Assembly: GCF_004210375.1 (NCBI RefSeq)
Contig: NC_134825.1
Span: 62,549,558-62,613,557, forward strand
Length of the DNA: 64,000 nucleotides
Reading direction: 5' to 3'
Origin: Tachypleus tridentatus
Lineage: Eukaryota > Arthropoda > Merostomata > Xiphosura > Limulidae
Both the position numbers and the translations under genes were made by a program. Shown here in pieces: positions 35,401-47,396 of the stretch. Each line of letters starts with the position of its first letter. Positions within the stretch are counted from its first letter, which is position 1. The notes below the pieces were generated by a model. It saw only the letters and a program-made list of their open reading frames with translations. It made no database searches and had not been told where the DNA came from.

Positions 35401-35427
35401 GTCCGTTTTTTTACACACTTATAGTAA
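32425..35427. other. Intergenic AT-rich DNA
   Basis: A SINE-B fragment lies at 34076-34172. A 61-codon - strand open stretch at 34503-34688 (MTSNLFSTPDDTIERIGQR start) has no recognised relative. It looks like a relic of repeat coding sequence or chance. Nothing else seen. Confidence 0.45.
34076..34172 (-). mobile_element. SINE-B, partial, antisense
   Basis: ACAATGGGCTATCTGTGCTC, GAAACTCGATGTTAACGCTG and ACACTGCTATATTGCTAG follow the reverse SINE-B order. Confidence 0.7.
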
Positions 35428-35698
35428 CTCCCTCTTCCATGGCCAGGTAGTGCTCTACTCGTAATCTGAGAGTCGCAGATTTGAATTCCCGTTCCACCAA
35501 ACATGCTCGCTCTTTCACCCGTGTAGACATTATAAAGTTATGGTTAATCACATTATTTGTTGGTGAAATAGTTGTTCAAGAGTTGGCGGTGGATGGTGAT
35601 GACTAATTGCCTTCCTTCTAGTCTTTCACTGCTAAATTTGGGACGGCTTGCACAGATAACATTCGTGTAACTTTGCGCGAAATTGAAAACAAAAAATT
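35428..35698 (+). mobile_element. SINE-A, diverged
   Basis: CCATGGCCAGGTAGTGCTC head with a short deletion in the D-loop region, B box reduced to AGATTTGAATTCCC, full body, and an AAAACAAAAAAT tail. Confidence 0.87.
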
Positions 35699-37049
35699 CA
35701 TTTCCTTATCATACTTTGAAAGTAATTTCTATTTTAATTAGACTCTTTATCTTGTCTTTATTTTCTGCAATGTGCTTTTTTGGTTGAAGTTTAAACGCTT
35801 TCTGCCCTATAGTTTACGTCTTCCATTCGAAGCAAATATTTGTCTTATTAATCTTTTGACTTTTAGACTTGATGTGAGTTGATGTTTTCACCGTATTTCA
35901 TTTGAAAATCTCACCATTCTTAGATGTGATTTTAATTTGTATATCTGCAATTTTACTTCACTCATTTTGATTTACAAACTGTACCTCTTGCTCTGAACCT
36001 ATTCTAAGTGTAATTATCAAGTCCCGATCTAGGAAACATCATTCCACATGAAACATATTATTTTGTACTTCCTCTTTTACTATACTGTTGTCCCTTTTTA
36101 CTTCTTTAATTTTGTTATTATAATCCCCGAGTAATTGTAGGGATTGTTTCGTATTCCGCGTGTACCTCAAGCAATGGGAGGAGAAAAGGGTAGAGACGAT
36201 GATGTCATTATGGACGACAACGTCATAGTTTCACGAAGCGTCTCAAGAGGACGCATTGCTATAACAGGCGAAAGACAAAAAGATCATTATTAGACGTGAC
36301 GCTATAGTTCTACGAAGTATAACCAGATGGCAGACTAGCATGACAACAGAAGTTATCCAGAGAGCATGTTATTAGGCTGCCATAAGAATTGGAAGTTATC
36401 CAAAAAGCATGTCATGAAGTGGTACCCGAAGATGAATAAGTATGATATAAATCAAAATAGCATTATAGTAGCAAAACTTTAAAACTAATAATCTAATCTA
36501 GTATCATAACTACGTGTGGATTGTTTCACCTTATAAGCAAATTATTAAATATCACGCAAAAAGCCTGGCAGTTCTGTAGAAATGCATGCAGGTCTTAACT
36601 TGTGTTTTTGTTTTCATTTTTATACTTATTTGTACTACACAATGGTGAGCAATGTTACTAAGGCTTGCATACAAAGTTCAACTTACATTTAATTGCCTAC
36701 GTTCTAAAGATATTTCTATACTTCCATAGAACAACATGAAGGTTTCAACATGTCTCATGTTAATGTTTACTTGGTTATGATTCTATAGAATGATAACACT
36801 ATGTAACACAAATTTTATTCCTGGATAGCATGTGTTATTTCTTAACTGCTTATGTTGTAAAAGTACAGAAAATGGCCATTATTCCTTTCAAACTTTACTT
36901 TTGTGACTTGGATAATGAAATTCAGAAATTAACATATTTTCTGTGTAAAAACGGGCAAATTTTTACATTTTCATTTGCATAAGGTCCGAATAAAACAACA
37001 TATGAATCAAGATTTACATGTATTTACACTAAAGGTATACACAAATGTT
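35699..37049. other. Intergenic DNA
   Basis: A short direct repeat of AAGTTATCC-A-AGCATGT (near 36350 and 36397) and several GACGTCAT-like words near 36200-36290. No coding sense. Confidence 0.4.
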
Positions 37050-38165
37050 AGAAGTGAGTAGTTTTTTGAGATTTGCGACTGTAATGTAAATCACTTTCAC
37101 GTATCAGCCCCAAATATATTCTCCCATCATGTTTTTATTATACACTCCTTGGTAGCGGCGTTCAAGGTCCAGTATATCTTAGTGGAAGCGCTCACCTCGC
37201 TCCTCTGAGTATGCTCTCATGACCTCCTTGAATTTATCAAGATGAGCGTCAAGGATATGGACTTTTAGGGGCATCCTGCAGCCCATTTTGCCGTAATTCT
37301 TCACCACAGCCTCAACCAATTTCACATAACTTTCAGCCTTCTGATTGCCCAAGAAGCCTTGAAACACTGCGACAAAGTTGCCCAGATTTTTTTCCCTTCC
37401 TATTGAGCTTCTTAGGAATTCTGTGCACTCCAGGATATTCTTTATTTGTGGTCCAACGAAGATACCAGCTTTGACCTTTGCCTCAGATAGTTAAGGGATG
37501 AAGCCTCGAAACTATTTGAAGACTGCAAACTCCTTTTCAAGAGCTGTAACAAATTGTTTCATAAGACCCAATTTTATGTGCAATGGTGGAAACAACATCG
37601 TCTGGAGGTTCACTAGTAGCTCACACTTGACATTGTGCCTTCCCACAGAGAACTCGGTCCGTTGGAGCCAGTGCTTCCTGTTGTAGTGCGCTGAGGTGTC
37701 CCTGCTGTCCCAAAGGCAAAGATAACAGGGAAACATGGTAAAGCCTCCTTGGAGACCCATCAGGAATGCCACCATTTTGAAGTGTCCGATAACCTGCCAG
37801 TCATACTCATCGTACTTCAAGGCTTCTAGCAACGTCTTGACGCTGTTGTATTCCTCTTTGAGGTGCACCGAAAGATATTTAAATTTTAAAAGGTCTAATA
37901 TTTGTATAATATAAAATCTTACTATTCAAACAAGCAAAAAGTGTCCGTCTTACCTTCTAGAATTTTTTTTTTTTTTTTTTTGCATTTCTCGCAGGTAAAA
38001 TTAGATGCTCAGGGTTTGTCTTTATTCCCGACAGGCATGCCGAAATATGCCTTGTAGGCTTCCCTCATTTTAGCAAATGTTGTTACAGAGTGCATTTTCG
38101 CTCTTGTCTTGATAAATTGGCCACACACATAGCAGAATCCGTCTGGAGAAAGGTTGCAGCTTCTT
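37050..38165 (-). pseudogene. Broken copy of a dispersed arthropod repeat-encoded protein
   Basis: Read on the - strand, the segment near 38150-37975 gives FCYVCGQFI, then EAYKAYFGMPVG, and CEKC: an N-terminal Cys-rich module. The segment 37868-37512 gives FPCYLCLWDSR and PPLHIKLGLMKQFV. The segment 37500-37050 gives LSEAKVKAGIFVGPQIK, ESYVKLVEAVVKNYGKMGC, GERFH and ERRYQG. This order matches a multicopy protein family of unknown function, common in arthropod and cnidarian genomes and often labelled uncharacterized. It is probably spread by mobile elements, which is an inference. Stops (for example just after GERFH and before LSEA), a frameshift near the end, and loss of the middle between the Cys-rich module and the rest show it is dead. 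A poly-T run (37964-37981) sits at the deletion point. Confidence 0.8.
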
Positions 38166-39055
38166 TATGCCATTTCTGATAAAATTAGGTAGGTTTATGT
38201 GTTCACTGAGGCAGCTAGAATTAAACTGATGTGGTGAGTGGTGAGCCCCTGTATATATATTATGTATGAAAAGTTCTTGAAAATTTTCGTAAGTTTTACA
38301 ACATTCTAGAAAGTTCTTGAAAATTCTTGTGAGTTCGAGAAAACTCTCTATCAGCTACTCAGTACTGAATCTACCTGAAATGTTCTGGAAAATGGGTAAA
38401 TTTGAAAATTTCATTACTCAGGTTACAAAAACAAAGTGTGAATAGAAAAATTGGTCTTTTTCCATTTATTTTAGGCATAAGAAATCAGGAAATAACACTT
38501 CCTGCCCAGAAACAAAAAAAAGCAAAAATGTTGTTACATAGTGTGATGTTACTTAATGTTTTTATAAATACAGAACAAGACAGCTGATTGTTTTTGTATG
38601 ATTTAGTACCCATTAATCATATAATGATTGTTGTTGCTTTCAGTGACACACCAATATGTTTGTGGACTTACAATGCTAGAATCCAGATTTTAATACTGTA
38701 GTTTTAATTTTACATTTAAACACATTTTTACGATTATAGTCCTAAAAATATTTACTTTTACTGTATTTATCCATATAACTATATTATTGGCATAATATAT
38801 CATTGTACTTACATATTTTTACATTATTTCTATAAGCTAATATTGTTACTTTAGTACACCTACCATTTCACCCTCACAGGTTAACAAGACAACGTATAGT
38901 ATCAATTATTTGAATGAAGTAGTTGTTATAACCAATAATTTAATTTACATACTATAATATCCTGAAAATAACACTTATTTAAAATAAATATAAATATATC
39001 CACTTATAATAAAGGAATGACTTGCTGTTTATCTCTACATTTTCCATAGAATATT
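38166..39055. other. Intergenic AT-rich DNA
   Basis: Two copies of a GAAAGTTCTTGAAAATT-TCGT/TGTGAGTT unit near 38267-38345 form a short tandem repeat. Otherwise featureless. Confidence 0.45.
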
Positions 39056-39148
39056 CACTTGAAGACAGGTGGTTAGAGCGCTTGACTCGCAATCTAAGTG
39101 TCGCAGGTTGAATCCCCATCACACAAACATGCTCGCCTTTTCAGATAT
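39056..39148 (+). mobile_element. SINE-A, head only
   Basis: GACAGGTGGTTAGAGCGCTTGACTCGCAATC, then TCGCAGGTTGAATCCCCATC and ACATGCTCGCCTTTTCAG. It breaks off at the start of the body. Confidence 0.85.
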
Positions 39149-40371
39149 CTGTAAATAGGGTTATGATTACCCCAATATATCTAATAATACATTAGATTTG
39201 ATGTGAGAGCATGAAAAAATACTTGCACTAGTTTGTTGGTGAAGTCCTGTGAATTCAGATTTCGTGAAGCCTAACCTGTCCTAATTATTAACATATAAAA
39301 AGACGTGCTTATTTGTTGTAAAATTTGCTTAAGTTGTATCTTGGCATGATGTAATCAGCGAGTGAAAGTTAGTTTGGAGTCAGAAGGTCAAAGTAATACA
39401 CTAGACTGTTTCAAGAAGACTGCCTTGAACTTCATGATAACAGGTTTTCATAGATGGAGACGTCAGCAACAAAGGTGATTGTATGTTTTATTTCGTGAAT
39501 GTAAATGGCTGAAAAACTTGATGGATCTTGAGGATGGTATCAGTAAACATCTTGAAAATCATATGTAGTATCAGATGACCTTCCGGTAGAAAGGGTTTTG
39601 TTGTGGGCACTTGAGATTTGCAAATAGCAAGAACCACCTACGTAGGAAGCGGTGTGGGGGCCTTCATTGTTAATGTAGCGAGTCATCTCCCGTTCATGAT
39701 TTTCTTGGATGGGAAGTCGCTGGGAACGTGGGTATTCAGCTTGATCATGCTAGATTGGATTTGAGCAGCTTGAAATATTCTTGTGGAAGAAAACACTTAT
39801 TACAAATTCCTCTCCAGCGCATGTGCAGACGTGAGCGAAGTTCAGTGCAGCAATCAGGCGGTGGTAACCTGTGGTGAACAGAATAACGTTAAAATTTCTT
39901 CACCAGTGATGGTTGGTGAATGGCTAATGAGACTATAGCCTGCTAGATATGACTGATTCCTTGGTGAAAGACAATGTTTGGCAACTGAAGGTTTGTATTT
40001 GGTGGTGATCGATTGGTATCTGATTCTAACTGGTGTGGAACGTTGTTTATGATTAGAGGCGGAGAGTGCTGTACTAGTTTAAGGGGATGAGAAGCTGGGG
40101 TCGTCGTCGTTGCATAATTTACGTCAATGTTCTTTTGTACTGGTAGTATGGTATTGATTTGTTGTTTTTCTAAACTACTAGGTCATTGTTGGTGCAGGTG
40201 AAATTTTTTCCAGACAGGAGTTCTAATACGTATATGTTCCTGTCAGGAACATATACGCAGTAAAAAAGGCAAACTATCTTCTTCATGAATCAACAATAGT
40301 TTTATGTGCATATGTTATGGATCACATTAAAGTGAAAATGGAAATATATTTATCGTGTTTATACTATAGGG
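39149..40371. other. Intergenic DNA with a 29-bp palindrome
   Basis: G/T-rich compared with its surroundings between 39400 and 40200, but no open frame or recognised element. Contains the palindrome at 40230-40258. Confidence 0.45.
40230..40258. repeat. 29-bp near-perfect palindrome
   Basis: CGTATATGTTCCTG, one T, then its exact reverse complement CAGGAACATATACG. It would form a tight cruciform or hairpin with a minimal loop. Confidence 0.95.
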
Positions 40372-40662
40372 TTTGGTTTGTTTGTTTGTTTGTTTTGGAA
40401 TTTCGCACAAAGCTACTCGAGGGCTATCTGTGCTAGCCGTCCCTAATTTAGCAGTGTAAGACTAGAGGAAAGGCAGCTAGTCATCACCACCTACCGCCGA
40501 CTCTTGGGCTACTCTTTTACCAACGAATAGTGGGATTGACCGTCACATTATACGCCCCCACGGCTGACAGGGCGAGCATGTTTAGCACGACGCGGGCGCG
40601 AACCCGCGACCCTCGGATTACGAGTCGCACGCCTTATCACGCTTCGCCATGCCAGGCCATTT
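40372..40662 (-). mobile_element. SINE-A, full length, antisense
   Basis: Starts with GGTTTG(TTTG)n, runs through the complete body to GCCATGCCAGGCC. The head contains GACGCGGGCGCGAACCCGCG, a small change in the B-box region. Confidence 0.93.
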
Positions 40663-40870
40663 GTTTTGGATTTCGCGCAAATCTACTTGAGGGCTATCTG
40701 AGCTAGCCGTCCCTAATTTTGCAGTGTAAGACTAGAGGGAAGGCAGCTAATCATCACCAGCTGCCGCCAACTCTTCGGCTACTCTTTTACCAACGAATAG
40801 CGGAATTGACCACAACATTATAACGCCCCCACGGCTGAAAGGGCGAGCATGTTTGGTGTGACAGGAATAG
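40663..40870 (-). mobile_element. SINE-A, 5'-truncated, antisense
   Basis: Directly follows the previous copy in the same orientation. The body is complete from TTTGTTTTGGATTTCGCGC to GAGCATGTTTGGTGTGACAGG, where the tRNA-like head is missing. Confidence 0.9.
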
Positions 40871-41504
40871 TGCTAGGAAAGCTTAACTATTTCCGGGCGA
40901 CTAGTTTAACACAAGTTTTGTATATTTCATGTGCTTATTTATACTTTCTGTGTAAGTTATGGATACATTTGTTATACAGTTAGTGTTATCGCAACAGATT
41001 AAAAACCCGCAAATTTCTTATTGTTCAGAAAGAAATCAGGACCTAAATCCTACAACTCTCTTTTTATTAGCTCATTTGTTTAGTAAATGCATCTTGCTAT
41101 TAAAGTACATTAACTAAATACACTTAAACAGAAAAACATGTTGTTTATTGGAATACTATATAAATGTTCTAGTGGCCCATTGTATTTTTCTTGAACGTTG
41201 TTTTTCCACATATATTTAAAAGATCAAAACTAATTAATATGAGGTAAAGCAAAATTTAGGCTGTATAATTTTATGTAAACGTATTTTCCATTTTACTTAC
41301 GGACGTTGATGATTATGGTCTCTGTGCAAATATTTCCCATTCAAATACTTAATAGTTCAAGTTTACATGGCTCTTTGTAGCTTGGTGCAAATATTAAAGA
41401 CCGCACATTTATTTCGACTTTTGAGATTTAGTGAGACAGAGAGGCTGAGAAAGAATGAAGACGTACATTACTTCGGGTCTAAAAACTACTTCTGACTGTT
41501 ACTT
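40871..41504. other. Intergenic AT-rich DNA
   Basis: Nothing recognisable. Confidence 0.4.
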
Positions 41505-41784
41505 AAGGCCCTGCATTGCCAGTTGGTTAAGACGCTCTACTCGTAATCTGAAGGTCGCGGGTTCGAATTCCCGTCGCACCAAATATGCTTGCCCTTTCAG
41601 CCATGTAGGCGTTATAATGTGACGGTCAATCCCCCTATTCGTTGGTAAAAGTGTAGCCCAAGAGTTGGCGGTGGGTCGTGATGACTAGCTGCCTTCTCTC
41701 TAGTCTTACACTGCTAAATTAGGAACAGCTAGCACAGATAGCCTTCGTGTAGCTTTGCGCGAAATTCCACAAACAAACAAACTT
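41505..41784 (+). mobile_element. SINE-A, full length
   Basis: GGCCCTGCATTGCCAGTTGG head, CGGGTTCGAATTCCC B box, full body, CAAACAAACAAAC tail. Confidence 0.93.
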
Positions 41785-42207
41785 ATATAAAGTAATTAAA
41801 ACAGGCAGTAACAAATATTTCTCGTTTCGGTGGCGAGCTGGAATAACCACTTTACCAGCAGAGTGATTACAGAAGTACAGGGTGCTCAGCCTCAACAGCT
41901 CTACAATATCTCTATACTCATAGTCGTTTATGGAAGTTAAAGTGAAGACCGAAACATTTATATCCAATGATAAGGAGCATACAGACAACATAACCTTACT
42001 TTATGATATAGCCAAGAAACATTTAACTCAAACAATCTCACATATAGCTCAAACATTTATGATTTTTTTACTCATGAAATGTAAATAGTCACCCATTGCC
42101 AGAACCCCCACTTCACCCAAATTAAGTATCAAATGTCTATTTATAGGATATTTTATGTGATATGCGCATTTGATAAATTAATCTAGCGAAAAGAGATAAT
42201 TTATCAG
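41785..42207. other. Intergenic DNA
   Basis: Nothing recognisable between two same-sense SINE-A copies. Confidence 0.4.
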
Positions 42208-42486
42208 TGTGTTGGCCTATTAGTTAAGGCATTCGACTCGTACTCTGAGGATTGCGGGTTCGAATCCCCTTCACACCAAACATACTTACCCTTTCAGGAA
42301 TGGGGCATTATAATGTGACGGTAAATCCAGCTATTCGTTGGTAACAGAATAGCCCAAGAGTTGACGGTGAGTGGTGATGACTAGCTGCTTTCCCTCTAGT
42401 CTTACACTGCTAAATTAGGAAGGACTAGCGCAGATAGCCCTCATGTAGCTTTGCGCGAAATTCAAAACAAACCGAAACCAAACCAG
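42208..42486 (+). mobile_element. SINE-A, full length
   Basis: GTTGGCCTATTAGTTAAGGC head, CGGGTTCGAATCCCC B box, complete body, AAACCGAAACCAAACC tail. Confidence 0.93.
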
Positions 42487-43549
42487 TGAACTGCGTGCGA
42501 CATGTTTTTCACAAGCAATGAAGCAAAGTTACTGTGTTATATTTGTGGACATAGCCTTAAAGAGGGATTATAAGGGATGATGTTTATAACTAACGTATTA
42601 AGCCTTGTTTTCGAAATTTATTCGACTTGCAATTGTCTGTTTAAAATAAAAATAAAGGAGAAAGTAGACGATCAAAATTGTATCTTAACCTCTCAAGTAT
42701 CGATACAGATAAACTGCTACATGCACTGCTTGATATTTGCTGTCCTATCTTGGTTTAAAGCATTATTAATTTGCTAAACGTATAGATCACTCTGAATTAA
42801 AAATGAAACAAAGTATCAGATATCTATAGTATTTATCGCGACTCTAACCATTTATTAAGTGAGGTTGCATAGAGTTATATACTATGCAACAATTTGGAAT
42901 GATAAATGTGTTTTCTTTTTAATGATTTTCAGTTTATTGTAGTTCATCTTATAATTCATATGTTTGGTAATAATTTTAACCTTTTTGTTCTGTTACTACT
43001 AGTTTTCTGTTTATCTATCTTAAGTAATTATTTTAATTAATATTTCTTTATTATCCAGATAAGTACAGTCATTATCATGAGAAAAAACTGGTGTAATTTT
43101 GTTTATACCCCCTTTGTGAGGGTGGATTAATAAAGAAAAAAACGGGTAAGTTTGTGGATATACAAAGCTAAGATTGTTACTATATTCTAAACCTCATTAA
43201 GAACATAGACCAGGGAGACAGGGAAAAGTCTTTCTAAACCTCACGCTAAAATACAACCTATAAGTGCACTGTATATGTTATTGTTGTTTTCAAAGCGCAA
43301 AGACATGCAATTGAATATCTCCTCTGTACCCATGACGGGTATGGAACTCTGTTAGATAACTTTGTAAGCCTGAAAATTTATTGCTAAACCATTGACAGGG
43401 TCATCGTGCTCCTCGTGGTCTCGTGCATGTTAAGTCCGGCGCTGATAACTAGTTTCCTTTATATCTTCAGATATTCTCCCAGTATTTGTTGCAGATATGA
43501 ATTGTATGACTTTTTTGCCCAACCGTCAGTTTCATGTTGGTGATGGTAG
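42487..43549. other. Intergenic AT-rich DNA
   Basis: Nothing recognisable; short open stretches only. Confidence 0.4.
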
Positions 43550-43648
43550 TTTTAAACACGAAGCTACACAATAGACTATCTGTGCTCAACACGGATTTAG
43601 AGTTATAAGCTTTCAGACTTATCTCTGAGCCACTGGGAAGGCCAATGG
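43550..43648 (-). mobile_element. SINE-B, antisense
   Basis: AAACACGAAGCTACACAATAG, TATCTGTGCTC, GATTTAGAGTTATAAGC and CTCTGAGCCACTGGG follow the family order in reverse. Confidence 0.8.
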
Positions 43649-43963
43649 CCAATCAGTTTGTATATAAACACGAAAAATGAACATAATTACAGCTATATAA
43701 TAAGATTCCCTGTCTGTTTCTTATGTAACTGTTAAACCGCTGGTCGCACCGACTTTTGATTGGTACCAAACCAACTGTCTTGGTCCCAGTGCTTACACAA
43801 AGGTAAACCTTTTCAACAAACACCTTGGGGAACCAGGAGACATCTCGAAAATCCCTTCTCCTAAACTGCTGGGCTTATCAGCTTCTAAGAAGTGCAAACC
43901 AATCATCTTGTCCCCGAAGTTCGCACAAAGGTAAAACTTTTCAACCAATTCCTTAAGGTTGTT

Positions 43964-44092
43964 GTTATTTTTGAATCAAGCCCAAAGCTACTCAATGGGC
44001 TATCTGTGCTCTGCCCACCACGAGTATCGAAACTCGGTTTTTAGCGTTGTAATTCCGCAGACGTACCGCTGAGCCACTGGGGGGGGGCTTCC
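43964..44092 (-). mobile_element. SINE-B, full length, antisense
   Basis: Runs from TGAATCAAGCCCAAAGCTAC through GGGCTATCTGTGCTCTGCCC and TATCGAAACTCGGTTTTTAG to ACCGCTGAGCCACTGG followed by a run of nine G. The head contains a tRNA-like A box in reverse. Confidence 0.9.
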
Positions 44093-45009
44093 TTAAGGAA
44101 TCCGGATAGTTCACGAAAATACTTTTACGGGGATTCACGGTAAACGGATCCAGATGTGGCATTCGTTTACATTAGAACAAGTAACTAAGGAGGCCTTTTG
44201 ATTACTGTTCATAACTTAGTTAAATAAATTAAATTTTAATTACAGCGACAACGATCATAAACTGAAAAGGACAAAATAGTATTTCAATCATTAAATTGGC
44301 ATTATAACAGCTCTGTAGATGTGGATCATTGGCCCAAGGGTTTGTTAGTACAGTAACTATGAAGCAAACGTTAGTTTGACGAAACAGAATTAACATATAA
44401 TTACTTACCGTTACATGACGAGTCATGTGATAGTGTAAGTTTGGTTTCATGTATATAATCAAGCAGGCTTTACCTTCAAAATAATTAATTGATTATGCAA
44501 TAAGTAAAGGATATCCCTATAAGAATGGACATGTTTGTAAACCAAATAAACAGTTTGTGAAGCCACACACACTGCTGTAGAGCTTTATTTCAATGGCTGT
44601 ACACTGTAATATAACATACTGACATATTATATAATATCGGGACAACATACATGTATTTTTTTCTTATTTAACATAGCACAATTTGAGTAAGGATATGAAA
44701 TGACGAAAAATAGCAAAAAACTGAATGTGTCTTTTTATATTGGTAAAATTTCGTTAGCATTAAAACTAATATAATACCGTTTATTTTAATGTATATAGGT
44801 TATATATATATATATATATATAAAATGTTAACCCTAGTATCTTATATAGAAAGCATACAATAAAATCGGTAAGACTTATCAAAGATAAATATAGGTCTGT
44901 ATATTATCATGTTGCCATGACAATGTATCTCAGTTTATAACTACATAATCCATAAAGTACAGTTAAGAGTACACAAATGATGTTGGAAGTGTCTAAAATT
45001 CGGCAGTCT
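44093..45009. other. Intergenic AT-rich DNA with TA microsatellite
   Basis: A (TA)n run of about 24 bases lies at 44799-44822. Nothing else recognised. Confidence 0.6.
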
Positions 45010-45378
45010 CTGGATTACATGTTAGATATATTTGGTTTTATTTTCTATTGGAATGGTATAATTTCTTCATAGATTACATGCTACATGTGTTTAATTTCAT
45101 CACATACCTAAACAGAGTAACCTGTGGATAACATGTTGGATATATTTGGCTTTATTATACATTGAAATTTTGTAATTTCTTCATAGATTACATGCTACAT
45201 GTGTTTAGTTTCATCACATACCTGTGGATAACATGTTGGATATATTTGGTTTTATTATATTTCGAAATTGTATTGTCTCTTCATAAATTATATGATACAT
45301 ATATTAATTTTATTAAATACAGGAAGTGGGCAATCTATGGATTACATATCACACGTGTTTAGTTTCATCATACAAGCA
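45010..45378 (+). repeat. Tandem repeat, ~105-110-bp unit, about 3.4 copies
   Basis: Units begin near 45012, 45121 and 45227, with a partial fourth near 45335. Shared blocks are TGGAT(T/A)ACATGTTGGATAT, TTGGTTTTATTAT, TTTCTTCATAGATTACATGC and TACATGTGTTTAGTTTCATC. AT-rich and non-coding. Confidence 0.85.
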
Positions 45379-46446
45379 GAAACTGAATGGTTTCAGGATT
45401 ATAAGCTAGAAATACAGAAGTTTAGCCCAGGGGACTCGGCCCCCCTGTAAAACTAGGTATATTGACCACATATTATTTTTCAACTTTTATACATAATAAA
45501 CTCGTTTTTTTTGTATCATTTAATAAAAAATAATGCTTCTACAAATACTATTGCACTCGATTTTGTTTGTTTTAATTACCCTTATATTAAAAATTTAGAT
45601 TAATTTCAACTTTTTAAATGATTGCCTTTTAAAAATTTTGCTCCCCTCCCAAAGTAATCCGAAAACTCGCTATAAAGTTTTTGGTGTATGGATCGCAAAT
45701 ACCCTGACAAAGGAATAACAAAAATATTCGCTTTGTTTCACCCACCAACAAGTAAGACTGACATGGATATCTAAGACAATGATAGGTGATTCGCCTTGTT
45801 AATACATCAATTCTGTTCAAGCGTAAGTAAATAAAATAAAATATTCCCTGGATAGAAAATGGGAAGAACTCTGTAAATAAATTAAGTGTTATAAGACTTT
45901 CTTTTTCTTCGAGAATAATGCATGAGCAGCGTGGGTTTGTAGCTCCTAGCGAACAAATAAAACAGGTTCAGTAAACTTCTTTATTGAGTTTAACTGTTAA
46001 GTTTTATCCTTTATTTTGATAATGCTCTCTACCCAAGTATGTCTTTGGGCTAAAAACATGCGCCAGTTAGAAAATGCTGCATTTAAATTAACTTGGATAT
46101 GTCATTAGTCAAAATCATTTTTTGTTGAAGGTTTTGTTTGCCAATAAAACCCGTATACAAATGAGTAAAGTTGGTTATTATGTAATTCATATGTCTGGTC
46201 TTACAAAATAACGAAAATATGAAGCCCCTGAACCACATATTAGATATGTTTATTTTAAATTTCTGAACGCACATACACACACATATATAGATATTTATGA
46301 GGCCAGTTTGAAAAATAGTTTCTTCCTGTATAACATATTTTCTGTGTAATACATCTAAAATATATGAAGAAAGCGATTTTCTTTTCCATATTTTATGTTT
46401 TGCCCACGCTTACAAAACCGTAATTACAAGAAATTGTAAACGTTAT
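45379..46446. other. Intergenic AT-rich DNA
   Basis: Nothing recognisable. Confidence 0.4.
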
Positions 46447-46508
46447 AATTCAGAGTGGACACAGTGTAGATAGCCCATTATGCAACTTTTTATTTAAACA
46501 AAACAATG
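46447..46508 (+). mobile_element. SINE-B, 3' fragment
   Basis: CACAGTGTAGATAGCCCATTATGCAACTTT then TTAAACAAAACAATG match the SINE-B body and tail only. Confidence 0.6.
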
Positions 46509-46877
46509 ATTGCACAGTTTATGTACTTAGAATATATTTAATCAAACGCATAAATCTTAAACGCATTAGCTACATATACTTTCCATGAATTACACATTTC
46601 TCTTATGGGTTCGCGGTGCGAAATGCACTTTTATTGATGTTGTATTTGGTGTACATTACTCATTGGTTGTATGAGTTGTGTATACAGAATACGCATTGTT
46701 AGCACAACAGGGTGTTCGAAAAATCTGGAACCATAGGTAATCCGCAGCTTTTCTTAATTTCAAATACGTAGCTGATAATTACATTGCAAAAGCATGAGAG
46801 GGTTTAGTTATTCTAAACTTATTTCAGTTTATAAGGACAGCCAGTGGAACACTTTCTGTAAAATTCGTTGGTTCCAC
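46509..46877. other. Intergenic DNA
   Basis: Contains ACAGGGTGTTCGAAAAATCTGG near 46707-46728, reminiscent of a DNA-transposon end, without a partner repeat nearby. Nothing firm. Confidence 0.3.
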
Positions 46878-47075
46878 GCCCGACATGGTCAACTGGTTAG
46901 GGCGCTTGACTCGTAATCTGAGGGTCGCGGGTTCGAATCCCCATTACCCTTTCAGCCGTGGTGGCGTTACAATGTGACGGTCACTTCTCACTTCCACTAT
47001 TCGTTACTAAAAAGTAGCCTAAGAATTGGCGGTGGGTGGTGATGACTGTCTTCTCTCTGTAGTCTCAAGACGGCT
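46878..47075 (+). mobile_element. SINE-A, internally deleted and 3'-truncated
   Basis: CGCCCGACATGGTCAACTGG head and perfect CGGGTTCGAATCCCC B box. The CACACCAAACATGCTCGCC block is lost, and the copy ends after GGTGATGACTGTC. Confidence 0.88.
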
Positions 47076-47121
47076 GGTATGGGTATAAAAACTTTAAATA
47101 AAATAAAGTACAATCGAAACG

Positions 47122-47396
47122 TTGTTTGTTTTTAATTTCGCACAAAGCCACACGAGGGCTAGCTGCGCTAGCCATCCCTAATTTAGCAGTATAAGACTAG
47201 AGGGAAGACAGCTAGTCATCACCACCCACAGCCAACTTTTGGGCTACTCTTTCACCAACGAATAGTGGGATTGATCATAACATTATAACGACTACACGGC
47301 TGAAAGAGCGAGCATGTTTGGTGCAACGGGGATTCGAACCCGCGTCCGTTAGATTACGAGTCGAGCGCCTTAACTACCTGGTCATAACAAGCCACA
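47122..47396 (-). mobile_element. SINE-A, full length, antisense
   Basis: Complete from TTTAATTTCGCACAAAGCC to TACCTGGTCATAACAAGCC. AAACGTTGTT occurs on both flanks (target-site duplication). Confidence 0.93.
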
